From assembly GCA_014281115.1 (NCBI GenBank), contig JACONQ010000005.1, positions 682,001 to 746,000 of the forward strand: a stretch of DNA of 64,000 nt, written 5' to 3'. This stretch comes from Laburnicola sp. R22_1. Lineage: Eukaryota > Ascomycota > Dothideomycetes > Pleosporales > Didymosphaeriaceae. A model generated the notes under the pieces. The model worked only from the letters and a program-made list of their open reading frames with translations. It searched no databases and was not told the origin of the DNA. Each line of letters begins with the position of its first letter. Position 1 is the first letter of the stretch. Shown here in pieces: positions 23,374 to 36,163 of this stretch. The position numbers were made by a program, and so were the translations under genes.

Positions 23374-24894
23374 TCATAGAGTATGTGTGCGCGAGCGGTT
23401 CTGCGATCGCGAAGCGACTTGTCGCTTGACTTCCTCGGGAGCACATCGCATTGTGACCTTGAAGGTGTCGCGTACGCGGACGCGAAGGAGCGACTCCAAG
23501 GCGCCATAGACACCTCCTCCGATGCCAGTCTCGGCGTGGTTTGCATTTTTGATGTAACGATCAGAGAACTTGTCAATGAGCTTCTCGACCTTGCGAAGCT
23601 CAGTCAACACGAGCTGGGTGCGGAAGGTGTGCTCGTCATCGCCCTCGAGCCTGAACTCGTCTGCGGAAATGGGAGAGTGGGCAAAAGCCTCCATTTGAGT
23701 GTTGTCTTCAGAGTGACTGGTACCGGAGATTGCCTGGTACCATGATAAGATCTTGACGATGGTAAAGGCAATTGTAGTGGAGAAGTGCGGGTTTGATGAG
23801 CACGGGCAGCCAAGAAGGACGAAGAGTTTGTCCACTGCGGCCTTGTTGGTGGATATGACTGTGTCGAGAGTGGGAAGGCCGTTGGAGGATCCATTGAAGT
23901 CTCCTGCGGCTGGCTGCGAAGCCGGCGGGGAGTAAAGGCTGTTCAACGTTTGGAAGGCGAACTGTGTGCAGTCGTGGTTGGAAGTAGTCGTGGATGCAGG
24001 AGGTGTTGGCAGTGGCGTCTGAGACATAGCTGGCGGAGACACTGTCATCTTATCATGGTTGAAAATAGGGAGGCTTTGCTGCTCTGACATGCCAAAGAAG
24101 GTTGGGCTTTGCAAAGGCGAGTGCAGACCCTCCATAGGTGAGAACATCTCCGGCTGGCTCTGCACGCTAGACGTCCGAACATGGCCTGCATACGGCGAGG
24201 GAGGAAATTGGGGCATGCTGCCGAACATTTCGGAGGGGCTTGTGAACATCAAATGGTCGTCGTTCGACCAGCCGTTGAGGAAAGAACCGGTCTCTGAGAA
24301 GGGAGACTGGCTGCCTTCGAAAGCATTGGGCATGTAAGCATCCTGGAAATGGTACTCTGGAGTCGCAGGTCCAAAGAAGAAGGGGTCTGTAGGTTCCGGA
24401 GAGCTCTCTGCAGTGTATGAAGAAGCAGTGCGGGGTATCATGTCTGCGCGTTGATTCATGTTCAGCGGGCCGCAGGAGCTAGCGGGTGATACATCGCGCA
24501 TAATGGTGCCATCCGGGTTTCTGTTCTTGCGTGGCTTGCCCAGTCTGTCGTTTGGTGAGCTTGGAACTTCAAAGAAGACCGTGTGCGGCCTACCTCATGG
24601 AAGGTGAGTAGTTGCAGCAAATGCCCATGTTGCCGCAGCGGTGGCATGTTGGTCTGACCTTATCACACTTGACCTTCACAAAGCGTTAGTCTCATGTTCG
24701 ATGGGATATAATATACTGGGCAAGCGTACCTTTGCGCGGGAGCAGGCGTCGCAGGAAGCTCGCAGCTTGCGAGGCTTCTGCTCACCGTTGGGACCGGTGA
24801 TGACGGTGTTCTGGGGAGGCACGGTGGTCATGGCGTCAATGGATGGAGTAGATGATGGTTGGGATGCGTAGGACTGGTGGGCAGCTTGGAACAT
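23374..24894 (-). CDS. AflR-like Zn2Cys6 transcription factor (3 exons)
   Basis: Predicted nuclear regulator of the type that controls polyketide clusters. Exons are 24894-24730, 24673-24594 and 24544-23374 (introns 56 and 49 nt). The product is 471 aa. The zinc cluster is complete only after splicing: Cys48, 51, 58, 65, 68 and 75, with spacing C-x2-C-x6-C-x6-C-x2-C-x6-C, followed by the AflR-like linker RLGKPRKNRNPDG. The middle is Ser/Pro-rich. The C-terminal half carries the AflR-domain signature LLGCPCSSNPHFSTTIAFTI and KILSWYQAI, then ELRKVEKLIDKFSDRY. The start at 24894 is supported by a TATATAATA element about 65 bp upstream. No biosynthetic genes flank it, so it is probably not a local cluster regulator. 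The family is firm; the targets are unknown. Confidence 0.87.
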
Positions 24895-24956
24895 TGCGTG
24901 TGTATCCGTCTGAGGGCCACTGGGGAGGGTGATCTCTGCTGGACGGAGCAGCGCAG

Positions 24957-24966
24957 GTATTATATA
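24957..24966 (-). promoter_or_regulatory. TATA element of the AflR-like gene
   Basis: The minus strand reads TATATAATA about 65 bp before the start codon at 24894, a suitable distance for a core promoter with a short leader. It also argues against starting the protein at upstream in-frame Met codons. Confidence 0.4.
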
Positions 24967-27900
24967 CGGGAAGAGCGAAGCAGAGCTGCAGGTCGCTGCA
25001 GCGCCAACGCCACTAGGCCCAGAGGGGCATCGATCTCGAAGGAATCCAGCACCACAAGGGTCGTCTCCAGTGGGCGTCAAAGCTGACGCTGGGGCCTGCA
25101 CGAACAGGGGCGATGCAGGGCTGGCGTTGTTGGCCTGCTCAACGGGAGCTGAGATGTTACCAGGCCCACCGCATGCTCCATGGGGCCTAGCCGTGGCCTG
25201 CATCTCGAGGCCAACCGTGAGCGCTCTTTCATCAGAGCTCGTGCCGCCGTTGCCCTGTGCGCCACCATCATATCCGCCAGGCGTTGGAAATTCAACGTCT
25301 GGATACGTGCGCAGTCGGAGTAGTGACAGGTACACAGGTTAGTCAGCTCGCAGCGACAGTCATGTTTTGCCATGGCCTGGCAATTCGTCGTCGATGAGTG
25401 GTGGCCGCCTTCTAGTGCTGACAGCCTAATTGCTTCTCTGCTGCAAAAATAACAGAGTCCACCACAGCACTGCAGGACCGGCACCCTGGAGGTTATATTT
25501 CGAGAGCTATCCTCTCTGCTGCGCCCACGACATGTAAGGGAGGGCTGTCGATGGGCACTCCTCCTGTCTCTCCATGGGGAGCCTTCTGTGGCACCAAACC
25601 GCCGCGCCGTCATCGCCCTTTGGCTTGAGGAATTCAGCGTGTCGATGAGCTGGCAGAGGACGGAGCTCATTGGCCTTGTCTTCGAGACAGTCGTACAGCA
25701 TCAGCGGGCGGCTGACCAACAACCAGCTTGTCACTCTGCTGATGCTGAGAGGCCGCTCTCCACTGTGGCATTCTTTCCTCCGAACGCAGGGTGCGTCTGT
25801 CGCAGACTCGCAGCAGGGCAGTCCTGGACTTGACACGGCCATGATCGACTATCGTTAACGGCGCAAACAGACCAGCAATCTGCCCCAGTAATGTTGCCAT
25901 GGCTGCTCCGTGCTCCGCCCCGCCGCGAGCGCTGTCGGCTGCACTTGCGGCGGCTGGGGTGCCGCTTCGCCGCCGACTAGGCGCTGTGAATAGTGCCATG
26001 GATGAGTGAGGAGGCGCTGCCTGAATACAGTGCCATGGATGAGGGCGGCTGATAAAAAGCGGATGGCATCAAGCAAAGCTTGGCTCACGGCTGCGATCGT
26101 CATTGTGCATCCGCTCTCCAGAATCCGCCTACTTCACGATACGAACGTGCTGCCGATCGCGGGCTGCGCAGCGAGCAACGCGCCACCGCCGCAGATCTCT
26201 CGCCAGCCTCGGATGTTGGTCACAGAACATAAAGCTCACGCTTCGTGAGAGTGCTCAACGCGTCCTTTCTGACCTCACAAAACCGCCGAATCCTATGCAA
26301 TACGAGTACTTCCACAAAAACCTCACCAGTCAATTGAGCCTTGAAACAGTGTGACCTGGCAGGCTCGGCTGATGAGCGCCTCAAGCAACTTCGTCCGGTA
26401 CTGGTAGCCGCCGGATCCACTCTCACAACATCCCCAGAATCGTCGCATTCCCACGCAACCTACTCGCGGTTATGTACAATGGAACTAGCATTACCATGCG
26501 AGCTTGCTTGAAAACCCACTGCGGCTCGTCAGAATGTCGTATGCGAGTCAGAAGAGGCTACGCGAAAGGTCCAACACAGGACTATGTTGTCGGAGGTGTC
26601 GGAGTCGGAGGCACGCCTTTCTGACCCTGCAGAAACCGTGCGGTAAACATGACCCTGAATTGCCGCGCAGGAGCAATGCTGCTCTCCCGCTTTGCACTAA
26701 CCAGATCCTGTCCGCCAAACTGGGGTTCTGCCGTTGGATCGGCTCTGGCGGTTGGTGTTCAATACACTGTCTTGTTGATTGAGCGACTTCCGACTGGGAA
26801 CGAGTGACCGGACTTCCGACAACTGCGTTTGCAGTGCAGCTATGCACACCGGCCGAAGGGGATCTGGTATAGCTTAAGCCTACTGCTTGAACAGTCGTTT
26901 TTCCCAGGCTCGTTTTCTGACCAACCAGTCGGCAAGCAAGTGCCGTTGGAAGGCGCCCCTTCCTAGCGCACATCATTGGAGGACAATCCTACGAGTCGCA
27001 GAAGATCCTTGCTGGAATTCGCATTAGATGATAGCAGCCGTGTCTCTAAGACGTGGAGGGTTGCAGAGCACTTTAGACGGCTGCCCTCATAGGTGCAGAA
27101 ACCTCGTCATCTCCGAGTCCTTCAGCCACTTGGTCGGATGCTATGTGCGTCCTTTGCAAATCCAGTAGTTCGCATTCACTATGTCGAGACCCTGAGCGAG
27201 TTCCCCTCGAAAGTAGATCGGCGATGATAGGAATATGATGGGTTACAACTTGCACCGCATTCGTGAAGCCCGTTTCTTAGTATTAGTATGTATGCCACAC
27301 TGTCAAATCCATCGCGAGCACCCTCTGCCTGTCAAGCATACACAAGGCTCCGCTCGGCGTTAGACATCCTGCCCATATGGCTGCCTGGGTTGCGGGAGCG
27401 GATAGTACGTGTTGCGTCTGCAGCCGATCGCGGGGCCCAGCCATGCGCCTCGTGTGGCACATGGGGTTTGAATGGCCTCAGAAGAGGGTCGTCATGAGTA
27501 GCGAGTCCCATCAAAGCGAGCTGGCAGGAATACGTACGCATTTCGTGCAGGCTATGATGTTGGTGGAGGTCATGTTTGGTTGGCCCGCGTACGGCGGCTC
27601 CAAAAAGTAACCAGAAGCCGACTATGTCGGATGGGATTTCTGGGCGATTGTGATCATAAATCCGATGTTTATCTGACTGCAGCGGTTGGTAGACATTCGG
27701 CAGCAAGCTCGCGACGGCTCCTGTAGTCGTTCGGATTCCGAACCGTCTTTGGAGCCGGTCCCGCTAGCGTACGCCCGCGGCTAGCCCGGCCGAAAACTGC
27801 TAACCACTCCACCATATTCTGTGTTGCTTCCTTCCTGAATCACACTGTTGTCTGTGACTTTCTGGCTCTTAGCACCCAAAATAGCACGCATTCTGGTGCA

Positions 27901-29755
27901 GTTTATGTTGATGATGTGTCATGCCGTCTGGCAACTTGTCCAGCGTATGTCCGATAGTGAGAGGGATTTCAGAGCTTGCTTGTTCCTGCAGTAAAGCAAA
28001 CTGCTACATCCCTCCCACCGCCACTGCCACTCTGGCTCTATGAAGCGTTTCTCGGAATGAGTACTGTATGTTGCCGCTAGAATCGTCATGCACGGTACTC
28101 ATATTGTGCGGCTCTGCGGGATCGGTCAGCCTCAATGTTCGCTCGACTTCGTTTGCTGGAACGGCGAGCCGAATGATGAGTGGAGGGTTTAAAAGAGGGT
28201 CTGTGTTACCAGCAGTAAAAGTCCCATCTGGACAAGAGCCGCTGCAGTGGAACTTTTTGAATCCCGAGACGCAGCCCTAGCCGGTATGAGGTGGGCCTCC
28301 AGCCCGACCCGTCGGATATCATAGGCACGGATGCACAGAAACCAATCAAAGATGCTGGTGTCAGTATAGGAAATCCACTTGGAAGCAGTTAGCAGACTGG
28401 GATACATCGTTCTTCTTACCTTGCTGACATGACTCCGAACTAACTCTCCTCAACCTTGCTCGCCGATCCAATTGCCGACTGATGAAGTCAGTGTTCGGAA
28501 TAGGCCAAAAAATGACGTAGCAACTACCACTTGGGCCCAGTAATGTACTAGGAGATTAGTCGAGACTCTGTTGTTCATCTCATATTCCTCGGATTTCGTT
28601 CTCCACGCTGGTGAATATAATACAGAGGAGGAGGCCATGGCGATTATATTGTAGTGAGCAACCGGAGAGTCATGCAAACTAACGAAAATTATGAGCTACA
28701 ATGGGAACGACAAACAGATCCTGCCTTTCGTCGGGCGGGTATGGAAGAGCTGCGTAGTGGGGGTCATGTGTGACCAGTGTCGAGCCGATTTTGGGCGGGT
28801 TCACCCCACGTGGAGGGCGATAGTAGGTACCGCGCGCGGGATCGTTGCAGGACGAGCAGATACGAACGGGAAAGAAGCGCTGTGTGGGGAAGAGGTGGTT
28901 CAAATAAGCTTCAATTGGGAGGCTGGTGGCGCCAACGTGCGTCCGGGCAGGCGAGAAAGTTCATTTGCCATTTCTATATTTGAAGTATTAACAGTGTGTA
29001 AGCTTTTTTCATGCGTGATGGTGCACAATCGTCTTGGGTGCGATCTCGATCTGTCGCTCTGGCGGAGTGACATCGGCAGAGCAGGTCAAAATCGCGCGTT
29101 CTATTAGAATGTTGTCTAGGCAGGAAGATAGTCAAATACTGGTATGCACGCTTTTTAATGTTTTGCTTTCATCGCAGAAATTGGGTTCGCACCCCGAAGG
29201 TGGTGGCTGCCGTACCGTCGGCCCACGAGGCTAATCCGGCTCGCGAGAATGCTGCATTTACCTGTGCATGAGTGACAACCCATGAGTGGGAAACGCTCCG
29301 AGAGAAGTTTTATACGAATATCGACCACTCATGGCTGTTTGGCGGACATCAACTTCTCTTCTCTATGCCAACTCGAATTAATTGCTAACTAGGTTGACTC
29401 AACCGAAAGTATATGGCAACGATGCCCCGGCAGGCTTCTTCGCGTAAAAAATTGAAATTGCAAACCTGCTAACAATAAGCATCTGATGATCTAGGACAAT
29501 AAGGCCAAATGGCACGAATGCGCCTCGACCTCTATTAGTGTATGTCGAAATCATGGGAAATATTATCGGACGCATTGTCGAAAATCTTCGTTTCGGAAGA
29601 AGTTCAATCTGTTATAGCGCAATATCCGCGGCATTGAACGGAGAGATTTGATCCGCGCTTTTCCGTATTTGTTCGCCGACCAGGTCAACACATCGAATAT
29701 GAGATTACCCCGAGACATTGGCAAGACAGCTTCATACAGTTGTCTAAAGTGAAAC
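24967..29755. other. Gene desert, 4.8 kb
   Basis: Upstream region of the AflR-like gene and 3' flank of MSH5. I find no gene. Overlapping short frames occur on both strands between 25.0 and 29.2 kb, none with start context, splice sites or family resemblance. A tRNA-like or palindromic stretch at 27726-27816 is treated under findings. Confidence 0.45.
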
Positions 29756-32700
29756 TTATGACCGCGAATCAGTGGTCGCAGATATTGTGAGTATGTCGCT
29801 CAACACTGTCTTTGGGTCTTCGTCAACAGCTGCTTCCAGGAAGTCTCGTGCAATCTGTTCCTATTGCCTTATTAGAATACATACAATAGCTGGTTGCGCA
29901 ACTCACCGCTTCCTTGAGTTCTGCGGCTTCTGAAGGCGGCATAGTCGAACATGCAGCAATAAGGTCTTGTCCTTTTATCGCCATCGAAATGAGTTCGTCT
30001 GCACGTTGGATGATCTCTTTTGGAACCCCGTTCATAGCCGCACAGCTAGCGAATCATATTAGCTACCAGTACTCGGGAAGCAAGCCAAAACCGGAATCTT
30101 ACCATGTGCCAAAACTTGAGTTGCTTCGGCCTTCACGGAAACTACCACCAGTCAGCGCGAGCCGCCATGAAGCGCATTCTTGTAACACACTTGTACAGAT
30201 ACGTAATATGATCGTCTACTTCCGATGCTTGCTCATCGATTCGTACTTCCATGTGCCCAAAAGCCAGTTTGGGACTTGCTTTGAGCAAGCCATTCTCGAA
30301 GATCTCTGCATTCTGTCAGCATTAAGATTACTCAACCTAGCTTATATGCTGCCTCCTTGACGTACCATGGAAATGTGTAGCCCCTATCACTTTAGGACTA
30401 TTGTTGCCTAGACTGAGAAGATAGTTGAATACAGCGCAGGCTAATCCAGCGCCGTCGCTAGAGTCGGTACCCTTCCCGAACTCATCGATTATCAACAAGC
30501 TCCTCGGCGTAGCTAAACTCAAAGCTAGGGAAATTTGCTGGAGGTCGATCATGAAAGCACTTTGAACTCGAGACACTGTTTCGCGAGTCGTAACACGAGA
30601 CAATATTCTATCGGTGATACCGATCTTTGCGCTCTCTGCTGGGACGTAACTCCCGACATGCGCCATGTACACCATCAAGGCAACCTGCTTCAAGTATACG
30701 CTCTTGCCAGAGTAGTTGGGGCCAGTGAGAAGAAGTATACTTGGTCCAGACTTGTGAACATATGCGTGACGAGTAGAGCTACCCTGGGCGTCGTGTTGAA
30801 TTTCTCGATCAGATCCGGAGCCTCCCATCAGCGTCGTATCATTCGGTACGAAAGAGGAAACAGAAAGCTCTTGAAGTATGTGTCTGCGTTCTTTTTTCAG
30901 CGAGGTCAGCTGCTCGTTGGAGTTGGGTGGCGTACCGACCAGCTTTGATCCTGATTATGTTTTCGTTGGAAACCTTTGGTCGGCACAGCTTATACAGCCT
31001 GGCTCCTTGTGCTAGAGCAAGTATGCTAAGCTGGTCAGCTCTTCTGTGTTCGTTTTATAGGTAGAGTCTAGCATGAGACACTGTCACACTGACCTATCGA
31101 GTTCACCGCAAATGTCGGAGGCATTTGTTAGATATACTTCATACTCAAGCACGTGCTGGGCAAGTTCATGGCTGATCTCTATCTCACGATCCGATATTAT
31201 GCCATATAAGTCGCCGAAATGACCGTCCATCTCTCGCATTTGGTCGTTCTTGAAGTAAACCTGATCTCTGTGGAAACTCAGCAAGACGATAATGACAAAT
31301 TTCTTGATAAATTAACTTACTCAGTCGAAAACATACGTTCCCAGGGGTTTTCGAAGCTCCCGTCGTAAGTGGCTTCGCCTGTCGTAAGATCGAGGGGCAC
31401 CGTAATGAGGAACCCGATTTGTGGAAAGTAAAGCACGTTAAGCGAACCCTGGAGAGTTGCTGGAACTGTATCTGATAAATTGCGTGCGACGGTCCCAAGT
31501 AAGTCATCGAGCCCCGCGAATGTGCGCTTCATGTTGTCGAGTTCCTCATCGACGCCTTCCTTTATGACGGTACGAGACTCTTCGACCGATTTCTCGAAAT
31601 CAACCTATCCATGTCAAGATCAATCAACTATACCAAGCTGCTAACTGACCGTGTTGCTGATCTTTTGACCGACCTGGGCCAGGTGATATCCTTCAAATTT
31701 CTCGAACACCTGGAACATCAACATACGCTCCTTGATGGTACCGACCGTTGAGATATATGCGACCTACTCTCGATCTGATAGCTAAGCGCTCACCGCCAAG
31801 AACTTCATGGAAGGTTTCCTTGATCTTGAGCGCATGGAAGGCAAACTAGATAGATTCAGTTAGCCATGGTACGTGTGCGCGGAGTCATAGACCGGATCTG
31901 ACCCGTCTTATGCTAATCCAGACACTGCTTGTAGGACTACCGCGTTTGCCGGGTCCAGCAGTGGTACCCTTCCTCAAATTGATCAACACTGTCCGCATGT
32001 TCCCGATAGCTTTGAGACTGTCCAACATCATGTCGAGTGCGGAGGTATTCTCAGGCCGAAGAAACGTCTGAATGGTGTTCAGTCGTTCCTCGATGATGTC
32101 CAGGTCCAAGCTAGGCCGGAGAAAGCACTGTCGCAGCATGTGCTTCCCTTGCGATGTACGAGCCAAATGATGGAACAGACCAAAGATCGACAGACCTTCT
32201 TTAGATCCTGACGCTGCTTTCGTCGGACCTTGATTGTGCGTGTTGGGGTGAGATTCATGTTCCAATATCTGGAGAGAATAGAGAGTGTCAGCGTTGATGA
32301 ACCTAATCATGTTAGCGCTGTAGGAGAAGCAATTCCATTGTCGTAGTTCTTACATGGTATTGTGAAGATTGAACATCTCCAACGAAGAGATATGAAACAT
32401 CATATGTGCCGCTTGATCCCCTGGAAGGTAAGCAGCAGCACGTCTCCGCTGCAAATAAGACAGTAGGGCTCCAGCACAGCCAATCTGGGGATTGTTAATA
32501 CTGTTGGTGGGGTCATGGGTCGATTAGCCCACCGTTAGCCGACTCTCTATGTCGATCAAGCCTGCGAGACTGAGTAGCTTGCCCTGTTGACCAGGCACAT
32601 TCTCCAAGCTTTCTTCTCCAAGCAAGTTGAGATCGCCTGGTACAGCGAAGTTAACTTGCGGCGAAGCATTGTCGGTAAGTTTCAGACTAGCAAGCTTGCT

Positions 32701-33391
32701 CTTTGCTGCGTCAAAGGAAAACTCGCCAGGAGGACGGACTTCTAGCACGAAAGGCAGTCGGAATTGATCATCTGCCAAAGTTATGTTAGCTGTAAGAATT
32801 CACTTTACACATTCTTCTTACGGTCTCCGGATCCCGACGCTCCGCTTTTGGCGTCTGGATCAAGCCTCTCGATGACCGCATCGTCTATCCTGGTTGAGAC
32901 GAGGACGACGGTTGGGTCGATGTAGACTCTCACTGGAATATATTAATACTGGACATGCATGTCAGAATTGAGCAACACCTACGAGCATCAACAAGCTCTA
33001 CTCCACCAAGCTTGGCATCTTCCATGAAGTACATTTTCTCGTCTCGCGCAACGTAATAGCAACAGCCCACGGTGTCGCGCTGCTGAAGATCAATAGCCAT
33101 AACGACTTCGTTCAGTGTGTCGTCATCCAGATCAGACTGCAGGTGCTCCTGCGGAAGACCGCTGGAGGAATGCTGCGAGACACCCGCATTGTCTTGCTGT
33201 GCTGTAAAGGTTCGGATGCGTGGGCGAGCTGGCCCTGGGGTAACGGTTGACGATGAACGGAACGATGAGGGGCGGGAGGAGGCGGATGCTGAGCTTCTCC
33301 GGCTACTGCTCTGCCTGTGCATAGAGCTTGTTCCGTGCCCACGTCTTCCCTTGTTGCGAAACGGCAGCTTGGATCTCGAACCGGCCGGCAT
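29756..33391 (-). CDS. msh5: Meiotic MutS homologue MSH5 (15 exons)
   Basis: Forms a clamp with MSH4 that stabilises recombination intermediates and promotes meiotic crossovers. The gene runs 33391 to 29756 with 14 short introns, each joining family-like sequence. Examples are LAIRSR|VFEKFEGYHLAQVG, NT|VDFEKSVEESRTV, and GR|HILQELSVSSFVPNDTT. A Ser/Arg-rich N-terminus of about 90 aa precedes the MutS core. The ATPase shows Walker A GPNYSGKS, the QSAFMIDLQQISLAL segment and Walker B LLIIDEFGKGTDSSDG, then GATHFHEIFENG. No mismatch-recognition domain I is evident, as expected for MSH5. The C-terminus after splicing is EQIARDFLEAAVDEDP to SRS. The family is certain; some of the 14 junctions may be off by a few codons. 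Confidence 0.92.
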
Positions 33392-33802
33392 ACGAGGTTT
33401 TTGTTATGGTGTGGTGAAGGCCTGCAGGCGAGCTGAGAGGATGCGGTGTGGCGCGATCTACGAGGAAGCGACGAAAGGACGCGTGCCTGCCTCGCGCAAA
33501 TCGACGCGCATGCTCAAAAGCCACAAGCCTGGAGCTGTTTAAACAATGTGGCGGACGAAAGTAGGAATTTGATGATTTTCAATAGTAAAAGGATTTGGAG
33601 AACATAAATTGACCATGTGAAATGAGAAACCTACATCGCATTACCTCTGCTGAAGAAGTCGTACAAACCTATATACATGTAGTCGCTCGCAGCTCCTACT
33701 TATTAACAGTGAGAGGTGATATTGAAACACCTGCCGTATGATACATATACACGTTAAGTCTAAACGGAACGGCGCAGTTACTTTCCACATGCGCAAGACA
33801 GA
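33392..33802. other. Intergenic region between HSP78 and MSH5
   Basis: A 411-bp interval holding the MSH5 promoter and the HSP78 3' flank. I see nothing else. Confidence 0.5.
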
Positions 33803-36163
33803 TTAAGCGGAGTTGGAAACCTCCAGTCCACTGCCATCCTCCTTTATCGATACGATCGCCGTTTCTCCTGACTTGAGCTCTCCCCTTATGATCTTGTCAG
33901 CAAGTCCATTGCCAATCTGCTTCGCGATCAGTCGATTCAGCGGTCGTGCACCAAACTTGGGGTCGTAACCGCGATCGCACAGCCATTGTTTGGCCTCGTC
34001 TGGTACCGCGAGGGTGATACGGCGCTCATCGAGTCGTTCTTGTAATTCCTTCAACCGAATATCCACAATATCTCTCAGTGCTTCCCTAGAAAGACGCCGG
34101 AAGAGTATGAACTCGTCAATACGATTTAGGAACTCTGGAGGGTATGTTGCGGAAACCACATCCATTACAGCGGTACGAACAGTTGGTGAGATCTCACCCG
34201 CGTCGCTGGTTGTGTTCAATGCATTGTCACCGACAATGATGTTGGCTCCGAGGTTCGAGGTTAATACGATGATGGTATTGCGGAAATCAACCTTGTGGCC
34301 CTGGGCATCTGTCAAAAAGCCCTCATCGAGGACCTGGAGCAGCAGCGTTGAGATGTCCTTGTGCGCTTTTTCCCACTCGTCGAAAAGAAGGACCGCATAA
34401 GGTTTCCGTCTCACAGCTTCCGTGAGCTGTCCTGCGTCCTCGTAGCCCACATAACCTGCAGGCGAGCCAATCAGTCGTGAGACTGTATGCTTCTCCGAGA
34501 ATTCACTCATATCGAACCGGATGACGGCTTGCTGAGTAGAAAAGAGGAACTCGGCTAGTCGCTTGCACACTTCTGTTTTGCCGACTCCTGTAGGCCCGAG
34601 CATCATAAAGGAAGCTATGGGCCGGTTGTCGCCAGATAGTCCTGCTCTCTGCATCCGAATGGCATCCGCAACAGCTTTGAGGGCTTCGTCTTGTCCCCGC
34701 ACATGCGCTCTTAAAGCGTCTTCCATGTGAATCAACTTCTCGCTCTCTCCACGCATCAGCTTTGAGACGGGAATACCGGTGGTCCGAGCAACGACAGAGG
34801 CGATGTCGTCAGCGGTGACCGAATCGTGCAGTAGGGAGTTGGCGCTCTTCCCTGCTCCGGTCTCTTCGTCTTTCGGTAGTTTCTGCTCGAGCTCGGGTAT
34901 TCTGGAGTAACGAAGTTCTCCAGCTTTGCCAAAATTCCCTTCTCGTTGCGCTAGCTCTAGCTCGAACTTCGCCTTCTCCAGCTCCTCCTGGATATTTTTG
35001 ATTTTCTGAAGCTCTCCACGTTCTTGCTCCCATTTGTCCATCAGGACTTTTACTTCGTCCTGTTTCGTTTTCAACGTCTCTTCCAAGCGCTCTCGCCGTT
35101 CCTTGCTCGCGATATCGGTTTCTTTTCGCAAAGACTCGAGTTCAATTTGTATTGTCATGATCTGGCGATCCAATTCTTGTATGGGATCCGGCTTGCTCTC
35201 TTGTTGCAAGCGCAAAGCACTCGCAGCCTCGTCGACAAGATCAATAGCTTTGTCGGGAAGGAAGCGGTCGGTAATGTAGCGATTGCTATATGTTGCAGCA
35301 GCGACGAGCGCACCATCCGTAATGCGCACTCCATGGTGCGTCTCGTATCGCTCCTTGATACCTCTCAATATCGATATCGTGTCCGGTACGCTCGGTTCGG
35401 CGACAAGGATAGGCTGGAATCTCCGCGCAAGGGCAACGTCTTTCTCGATCTGCCTGTACTCGTTTAGGGTCGTGGCTCCGAAACATTGCAGTTCGCCTCG
35501 AGATAATGCGGGCTTGAGTAGGTTACTCGCATCGATGCTGCCTTCCGCCTTGCCGAGCCCTAGCAGAGTGTGTAGTTCATCTATGAACAGAATGACGCTC
35601 CCTTTTGCTTCTTCTACTTCCTTCAGGACCTTTTTCAGACGTTCCTCAAAGTCACCTCGGAACTTTGCACCAGCGATAAGCTGGCCAAGGTCAAGCGACA
35701 CGACTCGCTTCTGCTTGATCGACTCCGGAACGTCTCCCTGGACTATGCGCTGGGCAAGAGCCTCAGCAACCGCAGTCTTGCCGGTTCCTGCAGCTCCGAT
35801 GAGGACCGGATTGTTCTTCGTTCTTCTTGATAGGATCTGGATGGATCTGTGTATCTCGCCATCTCTTCCAATAACAGGATCCAGTTTCCCATCTCGTGCG
35901 CGCGCAGTCAGATCTACGCCGTATTCCTCCAATGCAGATTTCTCAGGCTCGCCGCCCAGGTTCATGCGATGCGTGCCGCCCGGTGGATGTGGTCGACCGT
36001 TTGCATAGCTGCGGGCTGCTATAGTCGGGCGGACGATATGACTTAATTGGACTGGACTCGCTCGAATGGCAGGGTTGTGGAAAATTGTCAGACGGGTGGG
36101 GAGCCGTCGAGGGCTCGCTCGCGGCACGCGCCTTGCGATTATTTGCGCTCTGCTAGTCAGCAT
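33803..36163 (-). CDS. hsp78: Mitochondrial AAA+ disaggregase HSP78 (ClpB family)
   Basis: ATP-driven hexameric disaggregase of the mitochondrial matrix that works with mtHSP70 to rescue aggregated proteins. Single exon, 786 aa. Residues 1 to about 53 are Arg/Ser/Ala-rich without acidic residues, a mitochondrial presequence. There is no Clp N-domain, as usual for HSP78. The first AAA+ module has Walker A GAAGTGKT (123-130) and Walker B VILFIDE. The coiled middle domain spans about 320-430. The second module has Walker A GPTGVGKT (523-530), [11 protein letters not shown], and the sensor region [12 protein letters not shown]. Length and order match the family. It diverges from the elongation factor gene, and a heat-shock-type element lies in the shared upstream region. 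Confidence 0.95.
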   Translation of the reverse strand: MLTSRAQIIARRVPRASPRRLPTRLTIFHNPAIRASPVQLSHIVRPTIAARSYANGRPHPPGGTHRMNLGGEPEKSALEEYGVDLTARARDGKLDPVIGRDGEIHRSIQILSRRTKNNPVLIGAAGTGKTAVAEALAQRIVQGDVPESIKQKRVVSLDLGQLIAGAKFRGDFEERLKKVLKEVEEAKGSVILFIDELHTLLGLGKAEGSIDASNLLKPALSRGELQCFGATTLNEYRQIEKDVALARRFQPILVAEPSVPDTISILRGIKERYETHHGVRITDGALVAAATYSNRYITDRFLPDKAIDLVDEAASALRLQQESKPDPIQELDRQIMTIQIELESLRKETDIASKERRERLEETLKTKQDEVKVLMDKWEQERGELQKIKNIQEELEKAKFELELAQREGNFGKAGELRYSRIPELEQKLPKDEETGAGKSANSLLHDSVTADDIASVVARTTGIPVSKLMRGESEKLIHMEDALRAHVRGQDEALKAVADAIRMQRAGLSGDNRPIASFMMLGPTGVGKTEVCKRLAEFLFSTQQAVIRFDMSEFSEKHTVSRLIGSPAGYVGYEDAGQLTEAVRRKPYAVLLFDEWEKAHKDISTLLLQVLDEGFLTDAQGHKVDFRNTIIVLTSNLGANIIVGDNALNTTSDAGEISPTVRTAVMDVVSATYPPEFLNRIDEFILFRRLSREALRDIVDIRLKELQERLDERRITLAVPDEAKQWLCDRGYDPKFGARPLNRLIAKQIGNGLADKIIRGELKSGETAIVSIKEDGSGLEVSNSA

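Noticed and set aside
25077..25999. Minus-strand frames upstream of the AflR-like gene
   Set aside because: A TATA element just upstream of 24894 and loss of family similarity beyond it argue these are not part of the regulator; nothing in them is recognisable.
28691..29107. 138-codon plus-strand frame in the 28.7-29.1 kb interval
   Set aside because: Overlapped by a minus-strand frame of equal plausibility; no signal, domain or splice support.
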